A DNA stretch of 64,000 nucleotides from Massilia rubra (GCF_011682065.1 NZ_VUYU01000001.1:248001-312000), one strand, 5' to 3'; positions 16,468 through 27,436 are shown, counted from the stretch's first letter. The notes: a model not told the origin generated them from the letters alone. Numbers and translations are program-made.

Positions 16468-17129
16468 TAGATTTCGTATAAATTATGTTGTTGAATATAG
16501 TCTAGCACTACCGGGGAGATAAGCGAGTTTGCCTTCTCGCCCCGTTGTAATGCCGCACGAATCTGGGTGGCGGAGATGTCCACATCCAGCGTCTCGGCCA
16601 GGTAAGCCCTGCCGGACGGGGTGTTACGCAATTGCGCCAGGCTGCCCCGGCGCATGGTGAGTTCTTCGGCGACGGCCGCCGGCAACGCCGCATCGGCCAT
16701 CGAAAATCCAGGGCGCGCAGCCACGCCGATATGGGCCAGTTCGAACAGCTGCCGCCATTCGCGCCAGCTGTCGAGCTGCTGCAACTGGTCGGACCCCATC
16801 AGGAATACGATCGATGCTTGCGGCCCGAGTTCGGCGCGTACGCTGCGCAAGGTGTCGATGGTGTAGGTCGGCGTGCCGCGTTCGATTTCCTGCAGGTCCA
16901 GCGTGACCGCCTTCGTAATATCGGCAGCGGCGCCGCCGAAGGCCAGCCGCAGCATGGCGATGCGGTCGGCGTCGCGCGCCTGCAAGCCGCTTTTTTGCCA
17001 CGGACTGCCGGCCGGCAGGATGCGCAACTGGTCCGGTTCGAGCAGGGTGGCAAACAAGGTGGCCAACGCCACATGACCGTTATGGACCGGGTCGAAACTG
17101 CCTCCCAGCAGTGCGACGCACAAGGTCAC
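16467..17129 (-). CDS. nadD: Nicotinate-nucleotide adenylyltransferase
   Basis: 220 residues from a GTG that overlaps the hemF stop (GTGA); the longer open frame upstream lies inside hemF. It adenylates nicotinate mononucleotide in NAD synthesis. Seen: [13 protein letters not shown] with the HxGH nucleotidyltransferase motif, [15 protein letters not shown], and [11 protein letters not shown], which is the ISxTxIR-type motif. It is part of the conserved hemF-nadD-rsfS-rlmH-maf-rng block. Confidence 0.96.
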   Translation of the reverse strand: MTLCVALLGGSFDPVHNGHVALATLFATLLEPDQLRILPAGSPWQKSGLQARDADRIAMLRLAFGGAAADITKAVTLDLQEIERGTPTYTIDTLRSVRAELGPQASIVFLMGSDQLQQLDSWREWRQLFELAHIGVAARPGFSMADAALPAAVAEELTMRRGSLAQLRNTPSGRAYLAETLDVDISATQIRAALQRGEKANSLISPVVLDYIQQHNLYEI

Positions 17130-18037
17130 GTAAGAAGCCAGTCGCGATGGACCAGGAAGTCGCTGTACAGCTTCGCTTCGGCGCTGCCGGCTTCCGGATG
17201 CCAGTCGTAGCGCCACTTGACGATCGGCGGCATCGACATCAGGATCGCTTCGGTGCGTCCGCCCGACTGCAGGCCGAACAGGGTGCCGCGATCCCACACC
17301 AGGTTAAATTCGACATAGCGCCCGCGCCGGTAGGCCTGGAAGTCGCGTTCGCGCTCGCCATACGGCGTGTCCTTGCGGGCCATCAGGATCGGCAGGTAGG
17401 CATTGACGAAGGAGTCGCCCACGCTTTGCGTCATCGCGTACGAGAGCTCGAACCCGGCTTCGTTGAAGTCGTCGAAGAAAATCCCGCCCACGCCGCGCGG
17501 CTCCTTGCGGTGTTTCAGGTAAAAGTAATCGTCGCACCAGTGCTTGAAGCGCGCGTGCAAGGTGCTGCCGAAGGGCGCGAGCGCATCGTGGCAGGTCTGG
17601 TGGAAGTGGCGCGTATCGCCCTCGTCGCCGTAGTAGGGCGTCAGGTCCATGCCGCCGCCGAACCACCAAACGGGTTCTTCCCCCGCTGCGGTGGCGGTGA
17701 AGAAGCGCACGTTCATGTGAACCGTGGGCGCGTACGGATTGCGTGGGTGGATCACCAGCGACACGCCCATCGCTTCCCAGGCGCGGCCGGCCAGTTCGGG
17801 ACGCGAGGCCGCGGCCGACGGCGGCAGGTTGGCGCCCATCACGTGCGAGAAGTTCACGCCGCCGCGCTCCAGGACATTGCCTTCCTCGATCAGGCGCGAG
17901 ATACCGCCGCCGCCCTCGGGACGTTGCCATTCTTCGCGCAGGAAGGGCTTGCCGTCGGCTTCTTCGAGTGATTGCACGATGCGCGCTTGCAGGTCGAGTA
18001 GCCAGGCCTTGACGGCCGCAGGGGAGGGGGATGACAT
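17126..18037 (-). CDS. hemF: Oxygen-dependent coproporphyrinogen III oxidase
   Basis: 303 residues, full length. It performs two oxidative decarboxylations in haem synthesis in the cytosol. Seen: [71 protein letters not shown] and [13 protein letters not shown]. It is the first gene of the six-gene minus-strand block. The upstream 180 bp contain a REPIN-like inverted repeat. Confidence 0.97.
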   Translation of the reverse strand: MSSPSPAAVKAWLLDLQARIVQSLEEADGKPFLREEWQRPEGGGGISRLIEEGNVLERGGVNFSHVMGANLPPSAAASRPELAGRAWEAMGVSLVIHPRNPYAPTVHMNVRFFTATAAGEEPVWWFGGGMDLTPYYGDEGDTRHFHQTCHDALAPFGSTLHARFKHWCDDYFYLKHRKEPRGVGGIFFDDFNEAGFELSYAMTQSVGDSFVNAYLPILMARKDTPYGERERDFQAYRRGRYVEFNLVWDRGTLFGLQSGGRTEAILMSMPPIVKWRYDWHPEAGSAEAKLYSDFLVHRDWLLT

Positions 18038-18117
18038 CGGGGGAGCGGGATCGGGGAATAAAAATTGAGGACGAATTGTACACCGTGCCGGTGTTTTATG
18101 ATATAGCCCCTGAAAAC

Positions 18118-18193
18118 GTCTTCCCCGCGCAGGCGGGGACCCATGGCACCTATGATCTGAGGTGGTATGGATCCCCGCCTTCGCGGGGACGAC
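18118..18193. repeat. REPIN-like pair of inverted GC-rich repeats
   Basis: CCCCGCGCAGGCGGGG and CCCCGCCTTCGCGGGG, each a small hairpin, stand head to head about 33 bp apart. Their 27-bp flanked forms are inverted copies of each other with three mismatches. This is the usual form of an extragenic REP doublet between convergent or independent genes (purD and hemF). Confidence 0.75.
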
Positions 18194-18217
18194 GATGTAA
18201 GCGGTCGTGGTCTATTC

Positions 18218-19486
18218 TTAGTGCTTCAACCCACGCCACCCGATATCACGGCGGAACTGCGCGCCGTTGAAGTGGATCTTGTCGACCGTCTCGTAAGCCT
18301 GCTTCTGCGCCATCTTGACGCTGTCGCCCAAGCCCACCACGCACAGCACGCGTCCACCGTTGGTCACCAGCTTGCCGTCAAGCTGCCGGGTACCCGCATG
18401 AAAGGTCACGCATTCCGGCGTTTCGGCGGGAATGCCGTCGATCACATCGCCCTTGCGCGGATCGTCCGGATAGCCGGCAGCGGCCAGCACCACGCCCACC
18501 GCCGTGCGGCGGTCCCATTCCAGTTCGACCGTGTCGAGCGTGCCATTGACCGCATGCTCCATCACCAATACCAGGTCGCTCTTGAGGCGCGCCATGATCG
18601 GCTGCGTCTCCGGGTCGCCCATGCGGCAGTTAAATTCCAGCGTCCTCGGATTGCCTTTGTCGTCGATCATCAGCCCTGCGTACAAAAAGCCGGTGAACGT
18701 AATGCCGTCCTTGGCCATGCCGTTGATGGTCGGGTTGATAATCTCGCGCATCACGCGCGCGTGCATGGCCGGCGTGACGATCGGCGCCGGCGAATACGCG
18801 CCCATGCCGCCCGTGTTCGGGCCTTCGTCCGCATCCTTCAGGCGCTTGTGATCCTGGCTGGTCGCCAGCGGCAAAATGTTTTTGCCGTCGCACATGACGA
18901 TGAAGCTCGCTTCCTCGCCCGCCAAAAACTCTTCGATCACGATGCGCGCGCCGGCGTCGCCGAAGCGGTTATCAGCGAGCATATGGTCGACCGCCTGGTG
19001 CGCTTCTTCGAGTGTCATGGCCACCACCACGCCCTTGCCGGCAGCCAGGCCGTCGGCCTTGATGACGATCGGCGCGCCGTTGGCGTCGATGTAGGCATGC
19101 GCCTGCGCCACATCCGAAAACGTCTGGTAGGTCGCCGTCGGAATGCCGTGACGCTGCATGAACGCCTTGGCGAAGTCTTTCGAGCTTTCGAGCTGCGCCG
19201 CTTCCTTTGTGGGGCCGAAAATCTTCAGGCCGCGACCGCGGAACAGGTTGACGATGCCGGCCGCCAGCGGCGTTTCGGGGCCGACCACGGTCAGTGCGAT
19301 GCCTTCGCGCTGGACGAATTCGGCCAGTTGCTCCGGGTCCGACAGTTCGACGTTGACGAGGCGGATGTCGCGCGCCGTACCGCCATTGCCGGGGGCGACG
19401 TAGACCATCTGGATACGTTCGGATTGGGCCAGTTTCCAGGCCAGTGCATGTTCACGGCCGCCAGAGCCGACTACCAGGATTTTCAT
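18218..19486 (-). CDS. purD: Phosphoribosylamine-glycine ligase
   Basis: 422 residues, full length GARS, step two of purine synthesis. An ATP-grasp enzyme: VVGSGGREHALAWKLAQS at the start, APGNGGTARD, VVGPETPLAAGI, KADGLAAGKGVVVA (ATP loop), LNTGGMGAYSPAP-like segment near the middle (GPNTGGMGAYSP), and EFNCRMGDPETQPIM. It lies 6 bp after yebC on the minus strand. Confidence 0.97.
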   Translation of the reverse strand: MKILVVGSGGREHALAWKLAQSERIQMVYVAPGNGGTARDIRLVNVELSDPEQLAEFVQREGIALTVVGPETPLAAGIVNLFRGRGLKIFGPTKEAAQLESSKDFAKAFMQRHGIPTATYQTFSDVAQAHAYIDANGAPIVIKADGLAAGKGVVVAMTLEEAHQAVDHMLADNRFGDAGARIVIEEFLAGEEASFIVMCDGKNILPLATSQDHKRLKDADEGPNTGGMGAYSPAPIVTPAMHARVMREIINPTINGMAKDGITFTGFLYAGLMIDDKGNPRTLEFNCRMGDPETQPIMARLKSDLVLVMEHAVNGTLDTVELEWDRRTAVGVVLAAAGYPDDPRKGDVIDGIPAETPECVTFHAGTRQLDGKLVTNGGRVLCVVGLGDSVKMAQKQAYETVDKIHFNGAQFRRDIGWRGLKH

Positions 19487-19492
19487 AGGAGC

Positions 19493-20218
19493 TTAATCTT
19501 CGATCAGGACGTTGGTATAGACTTCCTGCACATCGTCGAGGTTCTCGAGCGCGTCGAGAATTTTTTGCATCTTGATGCCGTCTTCGCCGCCGATCACGGT
19601 TTCGGTCGATGGCTTCATGATGATCTCGGCCACTTCGGCCTTGAAGCCGGCAGCTTCCAATGCTTCTTTCACGGCCGCGAAAGCGAACGGATCGCACAGC
19701 ACTTCGAAGCCGCCTTCTTCGTCGGCCACCACGTCGTCGGCGCCGGCCTCCAGGGCCGCTTCCATCAACTTGTCTTCATCCACGCCGGGCGCGAACAGGA
19801 ACTGGCCGCAGTGCTTGAACATGAACGCGACCGAACCTTCGGCGCCCATGTTGCCGCCGTGTTTATTGAAGGCGTGCCGCACTTCGGCCACCGTGCGTAC
19901 GCGGTTGTCGGTCATGCAGTCGACGATGATGGCCGCGCCGCCGATGCCGTAGCCTTCGTAGCGCACCTCTTCGTAGTTCACGCCTTCGAGTCCGCCCGAG
20001 CCGCGCTGGATGGCGCGCGTGACGTTCTCTTTCGGCATATTGGCGTCAGCCGCCTTCTCCACCGCCAGGCGCAGGCGCGGGTTGGTGGCGATGTCGGGGC
20101 CGCCCATGCGCGCGCCAACGGTGATTTCCTTGATCAATCGGGTCCAGATCTTGCCGCGCTTGGCGTCGGTGGCGGCCTTCTTGTGTTTGATATTGGCCCA
20201 TTTGCTGTGTCCAGCCAT
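19493..20218 (-). CDS. yebC: YebC/TACO1 family protein
   Basis: 241 residues. [22 protein letters not shown] is only partly cited here; the N-terminal [13 protein letters not shown] is diagnostic. [12 protein letters not shown] and [13 protein letters not shown] also match, as do the acidic C-terminal domains. Family members act as transcription regulators or as ribosome-associated translation factors. It is upstream of and close to purD, probably co-transcribed. Confidence 0.95.
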   Translation of the reverse strand: MAGHSKWANIKHKKAATDAKRGKIWTRLIKEITVGARMGGPDIATNPRLRLAVEKAADANMPKENVTRAIQRGSGGLEGVNYEEVRYEGYGIGGAAIIVDCMTDNRVRTVAEVRHAFNKHGGNMGAEGSVAFMFKHCGQFLFAPGVDEDKLMEAALEAGADDVVADEEGGFEVLCDPFAFAAVKEALEAAGFKAEVAEIIMKPSTETVIGGEDGIKMQKILDALENLDDVQEVYTNVLIED

Positions 20219-20329
20219 GTCGAAATTTCCTTAGACGGTATGCATCAATGGCCGACATTTTACCATAGCGGCCTTGTCAAAATCCGCCGGCCTCCAGCCA
20301 GTTTGCGCGATTCGTTCTACAATCGCTGC

Positions 20330-21250
20330 ATGAACAAAAGCGCAACGGCCACCGCCGCCCACCCGACCCCGCGCCCGGCCGTGATGGCCGGCCTGACGCT
20401 GGCCATCGCGGGCGCGGTGCTGTTTTCGACCAAGGCGGTGCTGGCCAAGCTGATGTACCGCTACCACGTCGACGCCGTCACCGTGCTCGCGTTCCGCATG
20501 CTGTTCTCGCTGCCGGTGTTCGCCGCCGTCGCCATCTGGAAGATGCGCAGCGAAGCGCCGCTGCCGGTGGCCGACCGCTGGCGCCTGGTGTTGCTGGGCG
20601 TGGTCGGCTACTACCTCTCCAGTTTTCTCGACTTCCTCGGCCTGCAATTCATCTCGGTCGGGCTGGAACGCCTGATCCTGTTCCTCACGCCGACGTTTGT
20701 CCTGCTCATTACCTCGGTGTTCCTCAAGCGCCACATCAGCCGCATCGAGTGGCTGGCGCTGCTCGTGTCGTACTGCGGCATCGTGCTGGTGTTCGTGCAC
20801 GACCTGCAGGGCGGCGCCGGCAGCACAAGCATCGGGGCGTTGCTGGTACTCGGTTCGGCGCTGTCGTACGCGGTCTACCTGTTGATGTCGGGCGAGATGG
20901 TGCGCCGCATCGGCTCCCTGCGCCTGGTGGCGTATGCGATGTGCGTCTCGAGCGCGGTGTGCATCGGCCAGTTCTTCGTGCTGCGGCCCGCCTCGATGCT
21001 GGTGCAGCCGGCGGCGGTGTACTGGTACTCGCTGGCCAACGGGATTTTTTGCACCGTGCTGCCGGTCTTCATGACCATGATCGCGGTGCAGCGCATCGGC
21101 GCCTCCACCGCCTCGCAGGCCGGCATGATCGGCCCCGTCTCGACCCTGTTCCTCGGCGCGCTGGTGCTGGGCGAGCCGATCACCGCCGTGCAGCTGGGCG
21201 GCACCGCGATGGTACTGGCGGGGATTTATATGCTGTCGAAGAAAAAGTAG
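20330..21250 (+). CDS. EamA/DMT family transporter
   Basis: 306 residues with about ten transmembrane helices in two EamA repeats. The start [14 protein letters not shown] follows a long non-coding stretch of the open frame. Hallmarks: [48 protein letters not shown] in the first half, and the second-repeat end [17 protein letters not shown]. An inner-membrane metabolite exporter; the substrate cannot be named. It is divergent from yebC. Confidence 0.88.
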   Translation: MNKSATATAAHPTPRPAVMAGLTLAIAGAVLFSTKAVLAKLMYRYHVDAVTVLAFRMLFSLPVFAAVAIWKMRSEAPLPVADRWRLVLLGVVGYYLSSFLDFLGLQFISVGLERLILFLTPTFVLLITSVFLKRHISRIEWLALLVSYCGIVLVFVHDLQGGAGSTSIGALLVLGSALSYAVYLLMSGEMVRRIGSLRLVAYAMCVSSAVCIGQFFVLRPASMLVQPAAVYWYSLANGIFCTVLPVFMTMIAVQRIGASTASQAGMIGPVSTLFLGALVLGEPITAVQLGGTAMVLAGIYMLSKKK

Positions 21251-21294
21251 TCATCAGTCATTCACCATCAACCCCGACCCATGAAAGCGACCGA

Positions 21295-21726
21295 ATGAAC
21301 CCACCGACCATGCCGCGCATCGCCCTGATCGCGCACGACAAGAAGAAGGACGACATGATCGTGCTCGCCGGCGAGTACGTCGATTTCCTGCGCGGCTGCC
21401 AGCTGATGGCGACCGGCACCACCGGCGCGCGCCTGATCATGGAACTGGGGCTGGCGGTGGAACGCAAGGAGTCCGGCCCGTTCGGCGGCGACCTGCAGAT
21501 CGGCGCGGCCCTGGTCGAAGGGCAGGTCGACGCGGTGGTGTTCCTGCGCGACCCGATGACGCCGCAGCCGCACGAACCGGACATCAACGCGCTGGTGCGC
21601 GCCTGCGACGTCCACAACGTCGCTTGCGCCACCAATTTGTCGACCGCCCATGTGCTGCTCTCGCACCTCAGGCTGGCGGCCGCCCAATCCATCCCAGAAC
21701 CAGAAACAGACAGGAGTCCAGCATGA
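21295..21726 (+). CDS. mgsA: Methylglyoxal synthase
   Basis: 143 residues. It converts dihydroxyacetone phosphate to methylglyoxal. Seen: [25 protein letters not shown] (phosphate loop), [12 protein letters not shown] with the catalytic Asp region, [17 protein letters not shown], and [16 protein letters not shown]. The next gene starts inside its stop (ATGATGG), so the two are coupled. The quinone/aldehyde reductase downstream could handle reactive carbonyls; this link is inferred. Confidence 0.96.
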   Translation: MNPPTMPRIALIAHDKKKDDMIVLAGEYVDFLRGCQLMATGTTGARLIMELGLAVERKESGPFGGDLQIGAALVEGQVDAVVFLRDPMTPQPHEPDINALVRACDVHNVACATNLSTAHVLLSHLRLAAAQSIPEPETDRSPA

Positions 21727-22700
21727 TGGCAAAAGCAATCCGCATGAACCGCACCGGCGGTCCCGAAGTCATGGAATACGTCGACGTGGAAGTGGGCGAG
21801 CCCGGACCGGGCGAAGCGCGCGTGCGCCACGCCGCCTGCGGCATCAATTTTATCGACGTGTACTTCCGCACCGGTTTGTATCCGCAGCCGCTGCCGGCGG
21901 GCCTGGGCATGGAAGGCGCGGGCGTGGTCGAGGCGATCGGCGAGGGCGTGACCGAGGTGGCCGTAGGCGACCGCGTGGCCTACGCCGGCCGTCCGAACGG
22001 GGCTTACTGCGAGGTGCGCAACATGCCATCCGCGCTGCTGCTGCGCTTACCAAGCGCGATCTCGTTCGAAACCGGCGCCGCCATGATGCTGCAGGGGCTG
22101 ACCGTGCAGTACCTGTTCCGCCGCACCGTGCCGCTCAAGCGCGGCGACACCATTTTGTTCCACGCGGCCGCCGGCGGCGTAGGCCTGATCGCCTCGCAGT
22201 GGGCGCGCGCGCTGGGCGTGAACATGATCGGCACCGTCGGTTCCGACGAAAAAGCGGCGCTGGCCAAGGCCGCCGGCTGCAGCCATGTCATCAACTACAA
22301 CACCGAGGATTTCGTGGCGCGCGTGATGGAGATCACCAACGGCGAAAAAGTCTCGGTGGTGTACGACTCGATCGGCAAGGACACCTTTATCAAGTCGCTC
22401 GACTGCCTGCGCCCGCTGGGGATGATGGTCAGCTTCGGCAGCGCCTCCGGCCCCGTGCCCGATTTTTCGCTGGCCGAACTGTCCTCGCGCGGCTCGCTGT
22501 TCATCACCCGCCCGACCCTGTTCAGCTACGCCGCCAAGCGGGCCGACCTCGAAGCGATGGCCGCCGACCTGTTCGCGGTGGTTGCCAGCGGCGAGGTGAA
22601 GATCGCTGTCCACCAGACCTACAAGCTGGCCGACGCCGCGCAGGCGCATATTGACCTTGAAGCGCGCAAGACGACCGGTTCGTCGATCCTGGTGCCATGA
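21723..22700 (+). CDS. Quinone oxidoreductase, zinc-independent MDR family
   Basis: 325 residues, full length. GroES-like domain, then the NADPH fold with [54 protein letters not shown] and the C-terminal [20 protein letters not shown] match QOR-type reductases. No zinc ligands are evident. ATG overlaps the mgsA stop, and its own stop overlaps a 43-codon gene. Confidence 0.92.
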   Translation: MMAKAIRMNRTGGPEVMEYVDVEVGEPGPGEARVRHAACGINFIDVYFRTGLYPQPLPAGLGMEGAGVVEAIGEGVTEVAVGDRVAYAGRPNGAYCEVRNMPSALLLRLPSAISFETGAAMMLQGLTVQYLFRRTVPLKRGDTILFHAAAGGVGLIASQWARALGVNMIGTVGSDEKAALAKAAGCSHVINYNTEDFVARVMEITNGEKVSVVYDSIGKDTFIKSLDCLRPLGMMVSFGSASGPVPDFSLAELSSRGSLFITRPTLFSYAAKRADLEAMAADLFAVVASGEVKIAVHQTYKLADAAQAHIDLEARKTTGSSILVP

Positions 22701-22828
22701 GCGCGCCGGATGGCAAGCCCGACGACGGTTCGCCCAAGTTCGGGCGCTTGTTGATCGGGCTGGTGCTGGCGGTGCTGCTGATCGTCGGCATCACCTTCGG
22801 TTCGGAAGCGTGGCTCGGCCATCCATGA
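22697..22828 (+). CDS. 43-residue single-helix membrane protein
   Basis: The start ATG overlaps the stop of the quinone oxidoreductase gene (ATGA). The protein has an acidic, proline-containing N-terminus ([15 protein letters not shown]), one hydrophobic helix (LLIGLVLAVLLIVGITFG) and a short tail. Coding is supported by the stop/start overlap, the clean helix and the terminator that follows at once. No function recognised. Confidence 0.65.
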   Translation: MSAPDGKPDDGSPKFGRLLIGLVLAVLLIVGITFGSEAWLGHP

Positions 22829-22857
22829 AAAAACGCGCTCCGTGGAGCGCGTTGTTT
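22828..22857 (-). terminator. Hairpin terminator between the small membrane gene and the lipoprotein gene
   Basis: AACGCGCTCC pairs with GGAGCGCGTT. On the minus strand it is followed by six T, so it mainly ends the lipoprotein transcript; the plus side has a weaker GTTTG run. Confidence 0.75.
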
Positions 22858-22871
22858 GTAATGCCGGCCAA

Positions 22872-23528
22872 TCAGCCTTCGCGTTTCAGTTCGACCCGCC
22901 GCGCCACTCCGCTCACGCCCGGGAATTCGGCAAAGGCGCTGTGCACCAGCGCCGGCATCAGCGCCGGGGTGGACATGTCGCGGCTCATGTTATGCACGGT
23001 GACGTCGAACAGGCGCTTGCCGTCGGGGATGGACTTGATGCCGACCTGCAGTTCGCGCCGGTACTGGTGATCGATGCGTTCGCGGTACATCGGCGCGCCG
23101 GTCCAGAACGGATCGTAGAAGGGGCTGTGCCAGCCGCCCCAGTAGCGCCGCGCGCCCCAGTGGCGGCCGCGATAGCCGTAGCCGCCGAAGGCGAAGCGCG
23201 GGCTGGCGTAAAAGAAGGGATCGACCACTTCGACGATGCGCACCGGGATATCGGTGGTGGTGAAGCGCATCGAGATTTTCAGGGTCGGCTTGCCGCTTTC
23301 GCCGGCGTCTCGGAAACCGAGGCGCGTCAGCTCGCCGCGCACCAGGTTCTGGTAGCTGCGCAGTTCGAGCGTGTCGTCCTGCACCGGCGGCGCTTCGAAC
23401 ACATAGGTCTTGTCCTGCAACTCGGCCGGCCACTGGTGGAAGGTGGTCACATCGCTGCGGATGGTGGTGGCGCAGCCTCCCAGCAGCAGGGTCAAGGCCG
23501 CACCGGCGGCCATCAATAATCGTTTCAT
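22872..23528 (-). CDS. DUF4136-type lipoprotein
   Basis: 218 residues. Lipoprotein signal ending LLLGGCATT (Cys about residue 19). The mature part fits DUF4136: SDVTTFHQWP, KTYVFEAPPVQDD, LELRSYQNLVRGEL, ISMRFTTTDIPVR. In its middle is an aromatic, Gly- and Arg-rich loop (GGYGYRGRHWGARRYWGGWH). Probably an outer-membrane lipoprotein; function unknown. It is divergent from pepN over 218 bp. Confidence 0.88.
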   Translation of the reverse strand: MKRLLMAAGAALTLLLGGCATTIRSDVTTFHQWPAELQDKTYVFEAPPVQDDTLELRSYQNLVRGELTRLGFRDAGESGKPTLKISMRFTTTDIPVRIVEVVDPFFYASPRFAFGGYGYRGRHWGARRYWGGWHSPFYDPFWTGAPMYRERIDHQYRRELQVGIKSIPDGKRLFDVTVHNMSRDMSTPALMPALVHSAFAEFPGVSGVARRVELKREG

Positions 23529-23746
23529 TGTCTTACTCCCATGACGCTACTCCCATCACTCAAAACGGATTTCACCGAAGCTAACTTTATGGCTCACAGT
23601 CTATTTTCGCAGAATTTTTACAAGTTGTTACCCCCGTTCACACTGCGATACAGGCAAAAGCGAGGCAATCCGAGGCAATGAGGCGCGGCGCAAGCTTGTG
23701 GTATTGGTAAAATAGACTCCCGACTCACCGTCCCTTCCGAGATCCC

Positions 23747-26389
23747 ATGCGCACAGACACTCCGCAAACCATCTATCGCAAAGATTACACCCCGCCCGGC
23801 TTTATGGTGGAAACGGTCGAACTTGGCTTTGATCTCGACCCGCAGCGCACCATCGTCGCCAGCCGCCTGACCATGACGCGCAATCCGGAGAGCAAGGTGC
23901 GCGAGATTGAGTTGCACGGAGAAAATATCATCCTGGTGGCGCTGCGCATGAATGGCAAGACCCTGTCCAAGCGCGATTACCGCCTCGACGACAAGATGCT
24001 GGTCATCCCCAACGCGCCCGACGCGGTGACCCTGGAAATCGAAACCCTGACGACACCGGTCAAGAATACGACCTTGAACGGGTTGTACGTATCGAACGGC
24101 AACTTTTTCACCCAATGCGAGGCGGAAGGTTTCCGCAACATCACGTATTTCCCCGACCGTCCCGACGTGATGGCGAAATACACGGTGATGTTGCGCGCCG
24201 ATAAGGCCACCTATCCGGTGCTGCTGTCGAACGGCAACTTGATCGAAGAAGGCGAACTGGGCGATGGGCGCCACTTTGCCAAATGGGAAGACCCGTTCAA
24301 GAAGCCCTCGTACCTGTTCGCGCTGGTGGCGGCGCGCCTGGTGTGCCAGGAAGAAACGTTCAAACTGGCCGACGGGCGCTCGGCGCTGCTCCAGGTGTGG
24401 GTGGAGGAGGGCAACCTCGACAAGACCGATTACGCCATGCAGTCGCTCAAGAACTCGATCCGCTGGGATGAAGAGCGCTTCGGGCTCGAACTCGACCTGG
24501 ACCGCTTCATGATCGTCGCCGTGGGCGACTTCAACATGGGCGCGATGGAAAACAAGGGCCTGAACATCTTCAACACCAAGTTCGTGCTGGCCAACCCGCG
24601 CGTGGCCACCGATATCGACTACGCCGGTATCGAAGCGGTGGTCGGGCATGAGTACTTCCACAACTGGACCGGCAACCGCATCACGTGCCGCGACTGGTTC
24701 CAGCTGTCGCTGAAAGAAGGGCTGACGGTGTTCCGCGACCAGGAATTCTCGGCCGACATGATCGGCACCGAGAGCGGGCGCGCGGTGACCCGCATCGACC
24801 AGGTGCGCACCCTGCGCCAGGCCCAGTTTCCGGAAGACGCCGGGCCGATGGCGCATCCGGTGCGGCCCGATTCTTTTGTGGAGATCAATAACTTCTACAC
24901 CGTGACCGTCTACGAAAAAGGCGCGGAGGTGGTGCGCATGTACCAGACCCTGCTCGGGCGCGAACGCTTCCGCAAGGGCATGGACCTGTATTTCGAACGG
25001 CATGACGGCCAGGCGGTGACCTGCGACGATTTCCGCGCCGCCATGGCCGATGCGGGCGGGCGCGACCTGTCGCAGTTCGAGCGCTGGTACAGCCAGGCCG
25101 GCACGCCCGTGGTGCGCGCCGAAGGACGCTACGACGGCGACGCTCAAACCTACGAGCTGACCTTGACCCAGCGCTGCCCGGCCACGCCCGGCCAGGAAAA
25201 CAAGCTGCCGTTTCATATTCCGGTGGCGGTGGGCCTGCTCGGCGCCGACGGGCGCGACCTGCACCTGAACGTCGATGGCCTTGACGCCGTGACCGCCGTG
25301 CTGGAACTGACCGACGCCACCCGCACCTTCCGCTTTACCGGTGTGAAGGAAGCGCCGACGCCATCGATCCTGCGCGATTTTTCGGCGCCCGTGGTGCTGG
25401 AATACGATTACACCGATACCGAATTGCTGCACCTGTTCAGCCATGACAGCGACCCGGTCAACCGCTGGGAAGCGGGCCAGCGCCTGGCCATGGCGCGCCT
25501 GCTCAAGCTCACAAGCGCCGTGGCCGCGGGCGACACGCTTGAACTGGACAGCACCTTCATCGAAGCGCTGCGCAAGATCCTGGCCGACGAATCGCTCGAT
25601 GCCGCCTTCCGCGAGCAGGCCTTGCTGCTGCCGTCCGAGAGCATGATCGCCGATCAGATGGAGGTCGTTAATCCGCAGGCCATCCACCAGGCGCGCCAGT
25701 TCATGCGGCGCACCGTCGGCGAGGCGCTGCGCGTCGAGCTGCGCGCACAGTACGACGCCAACCAGACCCCGGGCGCGTACAGTCCCGATGCCTTGTCGGC
25801 GGGGCGACGCGGCCTGAAGAACCTGGCCCTGGCCTACCTGGCGTCTACCTCCGGCGAAGACAGTATCGCGCTGGCGCAGGCGCAGTTCGACAACGCCAGC
25901 AACATGACCGACCGGGTGGCCGCGCTGGCGGCCCTGATCCACTCCGGCGCCGGCTCGGCGCAGGCGGCGCTGCAAGCGTTCTACGCCGATTTCGACAATG
26001 AGGCGCTGGTGATCGACAAGTGGTTCGCGATGCAGGCCTCGGCCCCGGCCACCGACGTGGCGGCGGTGCGCGCGTTGATGCGCCATGCGGCCTTCAACAT
26101 CAAAAATCCGAACCGCGCGCGCAGCCTGGTATTTACTTTCTGCGTCGGCAATCCGTCGCAGTTCCACGCGCCGGACGGCAGTGGCTACGCCTTCTGGGCC
26201 GAGCAGGTCATCGCGCTCGACGCCCTGAACCCGCAAGTGGCCAGCCGCCTGGCGCGCTCGATGGACCGCTGGCGCAGGTACGCGCCGGCCTTGCAGGCGC
26301 AGATGAAGAAGGCCTTGCAGAAGGTCGCCGGCGTGAAAAAATTATCCAACGACGTGCGCGAAGTGGTGAGCAAGGCGCTTGCCAACTAA
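23747..26389 (+). CDS. pepN: Aminopeptidase N (M1)
   Basis: 880 residues, full length. A cytosolic broad-specificity aminopeptidase. Seen: MGAMENKGLN (exopeptidase GAMEN), VGHEYFHNWTGNR (HExxH) with the third zinc ligand Glu in SLKEGLTVFRDQEFS, then the Ig-like and long helical C-terminal domains. A TAAAAT -10-like element lies about 40 bp upstream. Its sequence is clearly distinct from the two secreted M1-like proteins at 50636-55391. Confidence 0.97.
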   Translation: MRTDTPQTIYRKDYTPPGFMVETVELGFDLDPQRTIVASRLTMTRNPESKVREIELHGENIILVALRMNGKTLSKRDYRLDDKMLVIPNAPDAVTLEIETLTTPVKNTTLNGLYVSNGNFFTQCEAEGFRNITYFPDRPDVMAKYTVMLRADKATYPVLLSNGNLIEEGELGDGRHFAKWEDPFKKPSYLFALVAARLVCQEETFKLADGRSALLQVWVEEGNLDKTDYAMQSLKNSIRWDEERFGLELDLDRFMIVAVGDFNMGAMENKGLNIFNTKFVLANPRVATDIDYAGIEAVVGHEYFHNWTGNRITCRDWFQLSLKEGLTVFRDQEFSADMIGTESGRAVTRIDQVRTLRQAQFPEDAGPMAHPVRPDSFVEINNFYTVTVYEKGAEVVRMYQTLLGRERFRKGMDLYFERHDGQAVTCDDFRAAMADAGGRDLSQFERWYSQAGTPVVRAEGRYDGDAQTYELTLTQRCPATPGQENKLPFHIPVAVGLLGADGRDLHLNVDGLDAVTAVLELTDATRTFRFTGVKEAPTPSILRDFSAPVVLEYDYTDTELLHLFSHDSDPVNRWEAGQRLAMARLLKLTSAVAAGDTLELDSTFIEALRKILADESLDAAFREQALLLPSESMIADQMEVVNPQAIHQARQFMRRTVGEALRVELRAQYDANQTPGAYSPDALSAGRRGLKNLALAYLASTSGEDSIALAQAQFDNASNMTDRVAALAALIHSGAGSAQAALQAFYADFDNEALVIDKWFAMQASAPATDVAAVRALMRHAAFNIKNPNRARSLVFTFCVGNPSQFHAPDGSGYAFWAEQVIALDALNPQVASRLARSMDRWRRYAPALQAQMKKALQKVAGVKKLSNDVREVVSKALAN

Positions 26390-26434
26390 TCGCCGCGACG
26401 ACCAAAGAATATTAAACACACCAAAGGGAAGTGA

Positions 26435-27436
26435 ATGAAACGCGTCAGTCTCACGCAACACCTGGTCGAAGAACAACGGCTGCATAACTCCATTCCGGCC
26501 GAACTGCGCCTGCTGATCGAAGTGGTCGCGCGCGCCTGCAAGACCATCAGCCATTCGGTTGGCAAGGGAGCGCTCGGCGATATCCTCGGCAGCGCCGACA
26601 CCGAGAACATCCAGGGCGAAGTGCAGAAAAAGCTGGACGTGATCTCGAACGAGATCCTGTTGGAGGCAAATGAATGGGGCGGCCACCTGGCGGCGATGGC
26701 ATCGGAAGAGATGGAATCGATCCATCCGATCCCGAACCGTTATCCGATGGGCGAATACATGCTCCTGTTCGACCCGCTCGACGGCTCGTCCAACATCGAC
26801 GTCAACGTCTCGATCGGCACCATCTTCTCGGTGCTCAAGGCGCCTGAAGGCATGGGCACGCCGACCGAAGCGGACTTCATGCAGGCCGGTAGCATGCAGG
26901 TCGCCGCCGGCTACGCCGTGTACGGCCCGCAGACCATGCTGGTGCTCACCACCGGCAATGGCGTGAACTGCTTCACCCTGGACCGCGAAATGGGTTCCTG
27001 GGTGCTAACCCAGCGCCACATGATGATTCCCGAGGCGACCAAGGAATTCGCGATCAACATGTCGAACCAGCGCCATTGGCATGCGCCGGTGCAGCGCTAT
27101 GTCGACGAGCTGCTGGCCGGGTCGACCGGCGTGCGCGGCAAGGATTTCAATATGCGCTGGATCGCCTCGATGGTGGCCGACGTGCACCGCATCCTGAATC
27201 GCGGCGGCATCTTCATGTATCCGGCCGATACGCGCGATACCTCGATGCCGGGCAAGCTGCGCCTGATGTACGAAGCCAATCCGATGGCGATGATCGTCGA
27301 ACAGGCTGGCGGCGCGGCGACCGACGGACGCACCCGCATCCTCGATATCGCCCCGCACAAGCTGCACCAGCGGGTGCCGGTGTTCCTCGGTTCGAAGAGC
27401 GAAGTTGAGCGCGTGAGCAGCTATCACGCCGAGTAA
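26435..27436 (+). CDS. fbp: Fructose-1,6-bisphosphatase class I
   Basis: 333 residues, full length. Gluconeogenic hydrolysis of fructose 1,6-bisphosphate. Metal site [17 protein letters not shown] (about 110-126), earlier SEEMESIHP, later [12 protein letters not shown] and [13 protein letters not shown]. An AGGGAAG ribosome site precedes ATG. It lies 45 bp after pepN. Confidence 0.97.
   Translation: MKRVSLTQHLVEEQRLHNSIPAELRLLIEVVARACKTISHSVGKGALGDILGSADTENIQGEVQKKLDVISNEILLEANEWGGHLAAMASEEMESIHPIPNRYPMGEYMLLFDPLDGSSNIDVNVSIGTIFSVLKAPEGMGTPTEADFMQAGSMQVAAGYAVYGPQTMLVLTTGNGVNCFTLDREMGSWVLTQRHMMIPEATKEFAINMSNQRHWHAPVQRYVDELLAGSTGVRGKDFNMRWIASMVADVHRILNRGGIFMYPADTRDTSMPGKLRLMYEANPMAMIVEQAGGAATDGRTRILDIAPHKLHQRVPVFLGSKSEVERVSSYHAE

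Noticed and set aside
18167-20329. Long plus-strand open frame before the EamA transporter
   Set aside because: It runs antisense over purD and yebC. The transporter sequence begins only at 20330, and the early part has no domain.
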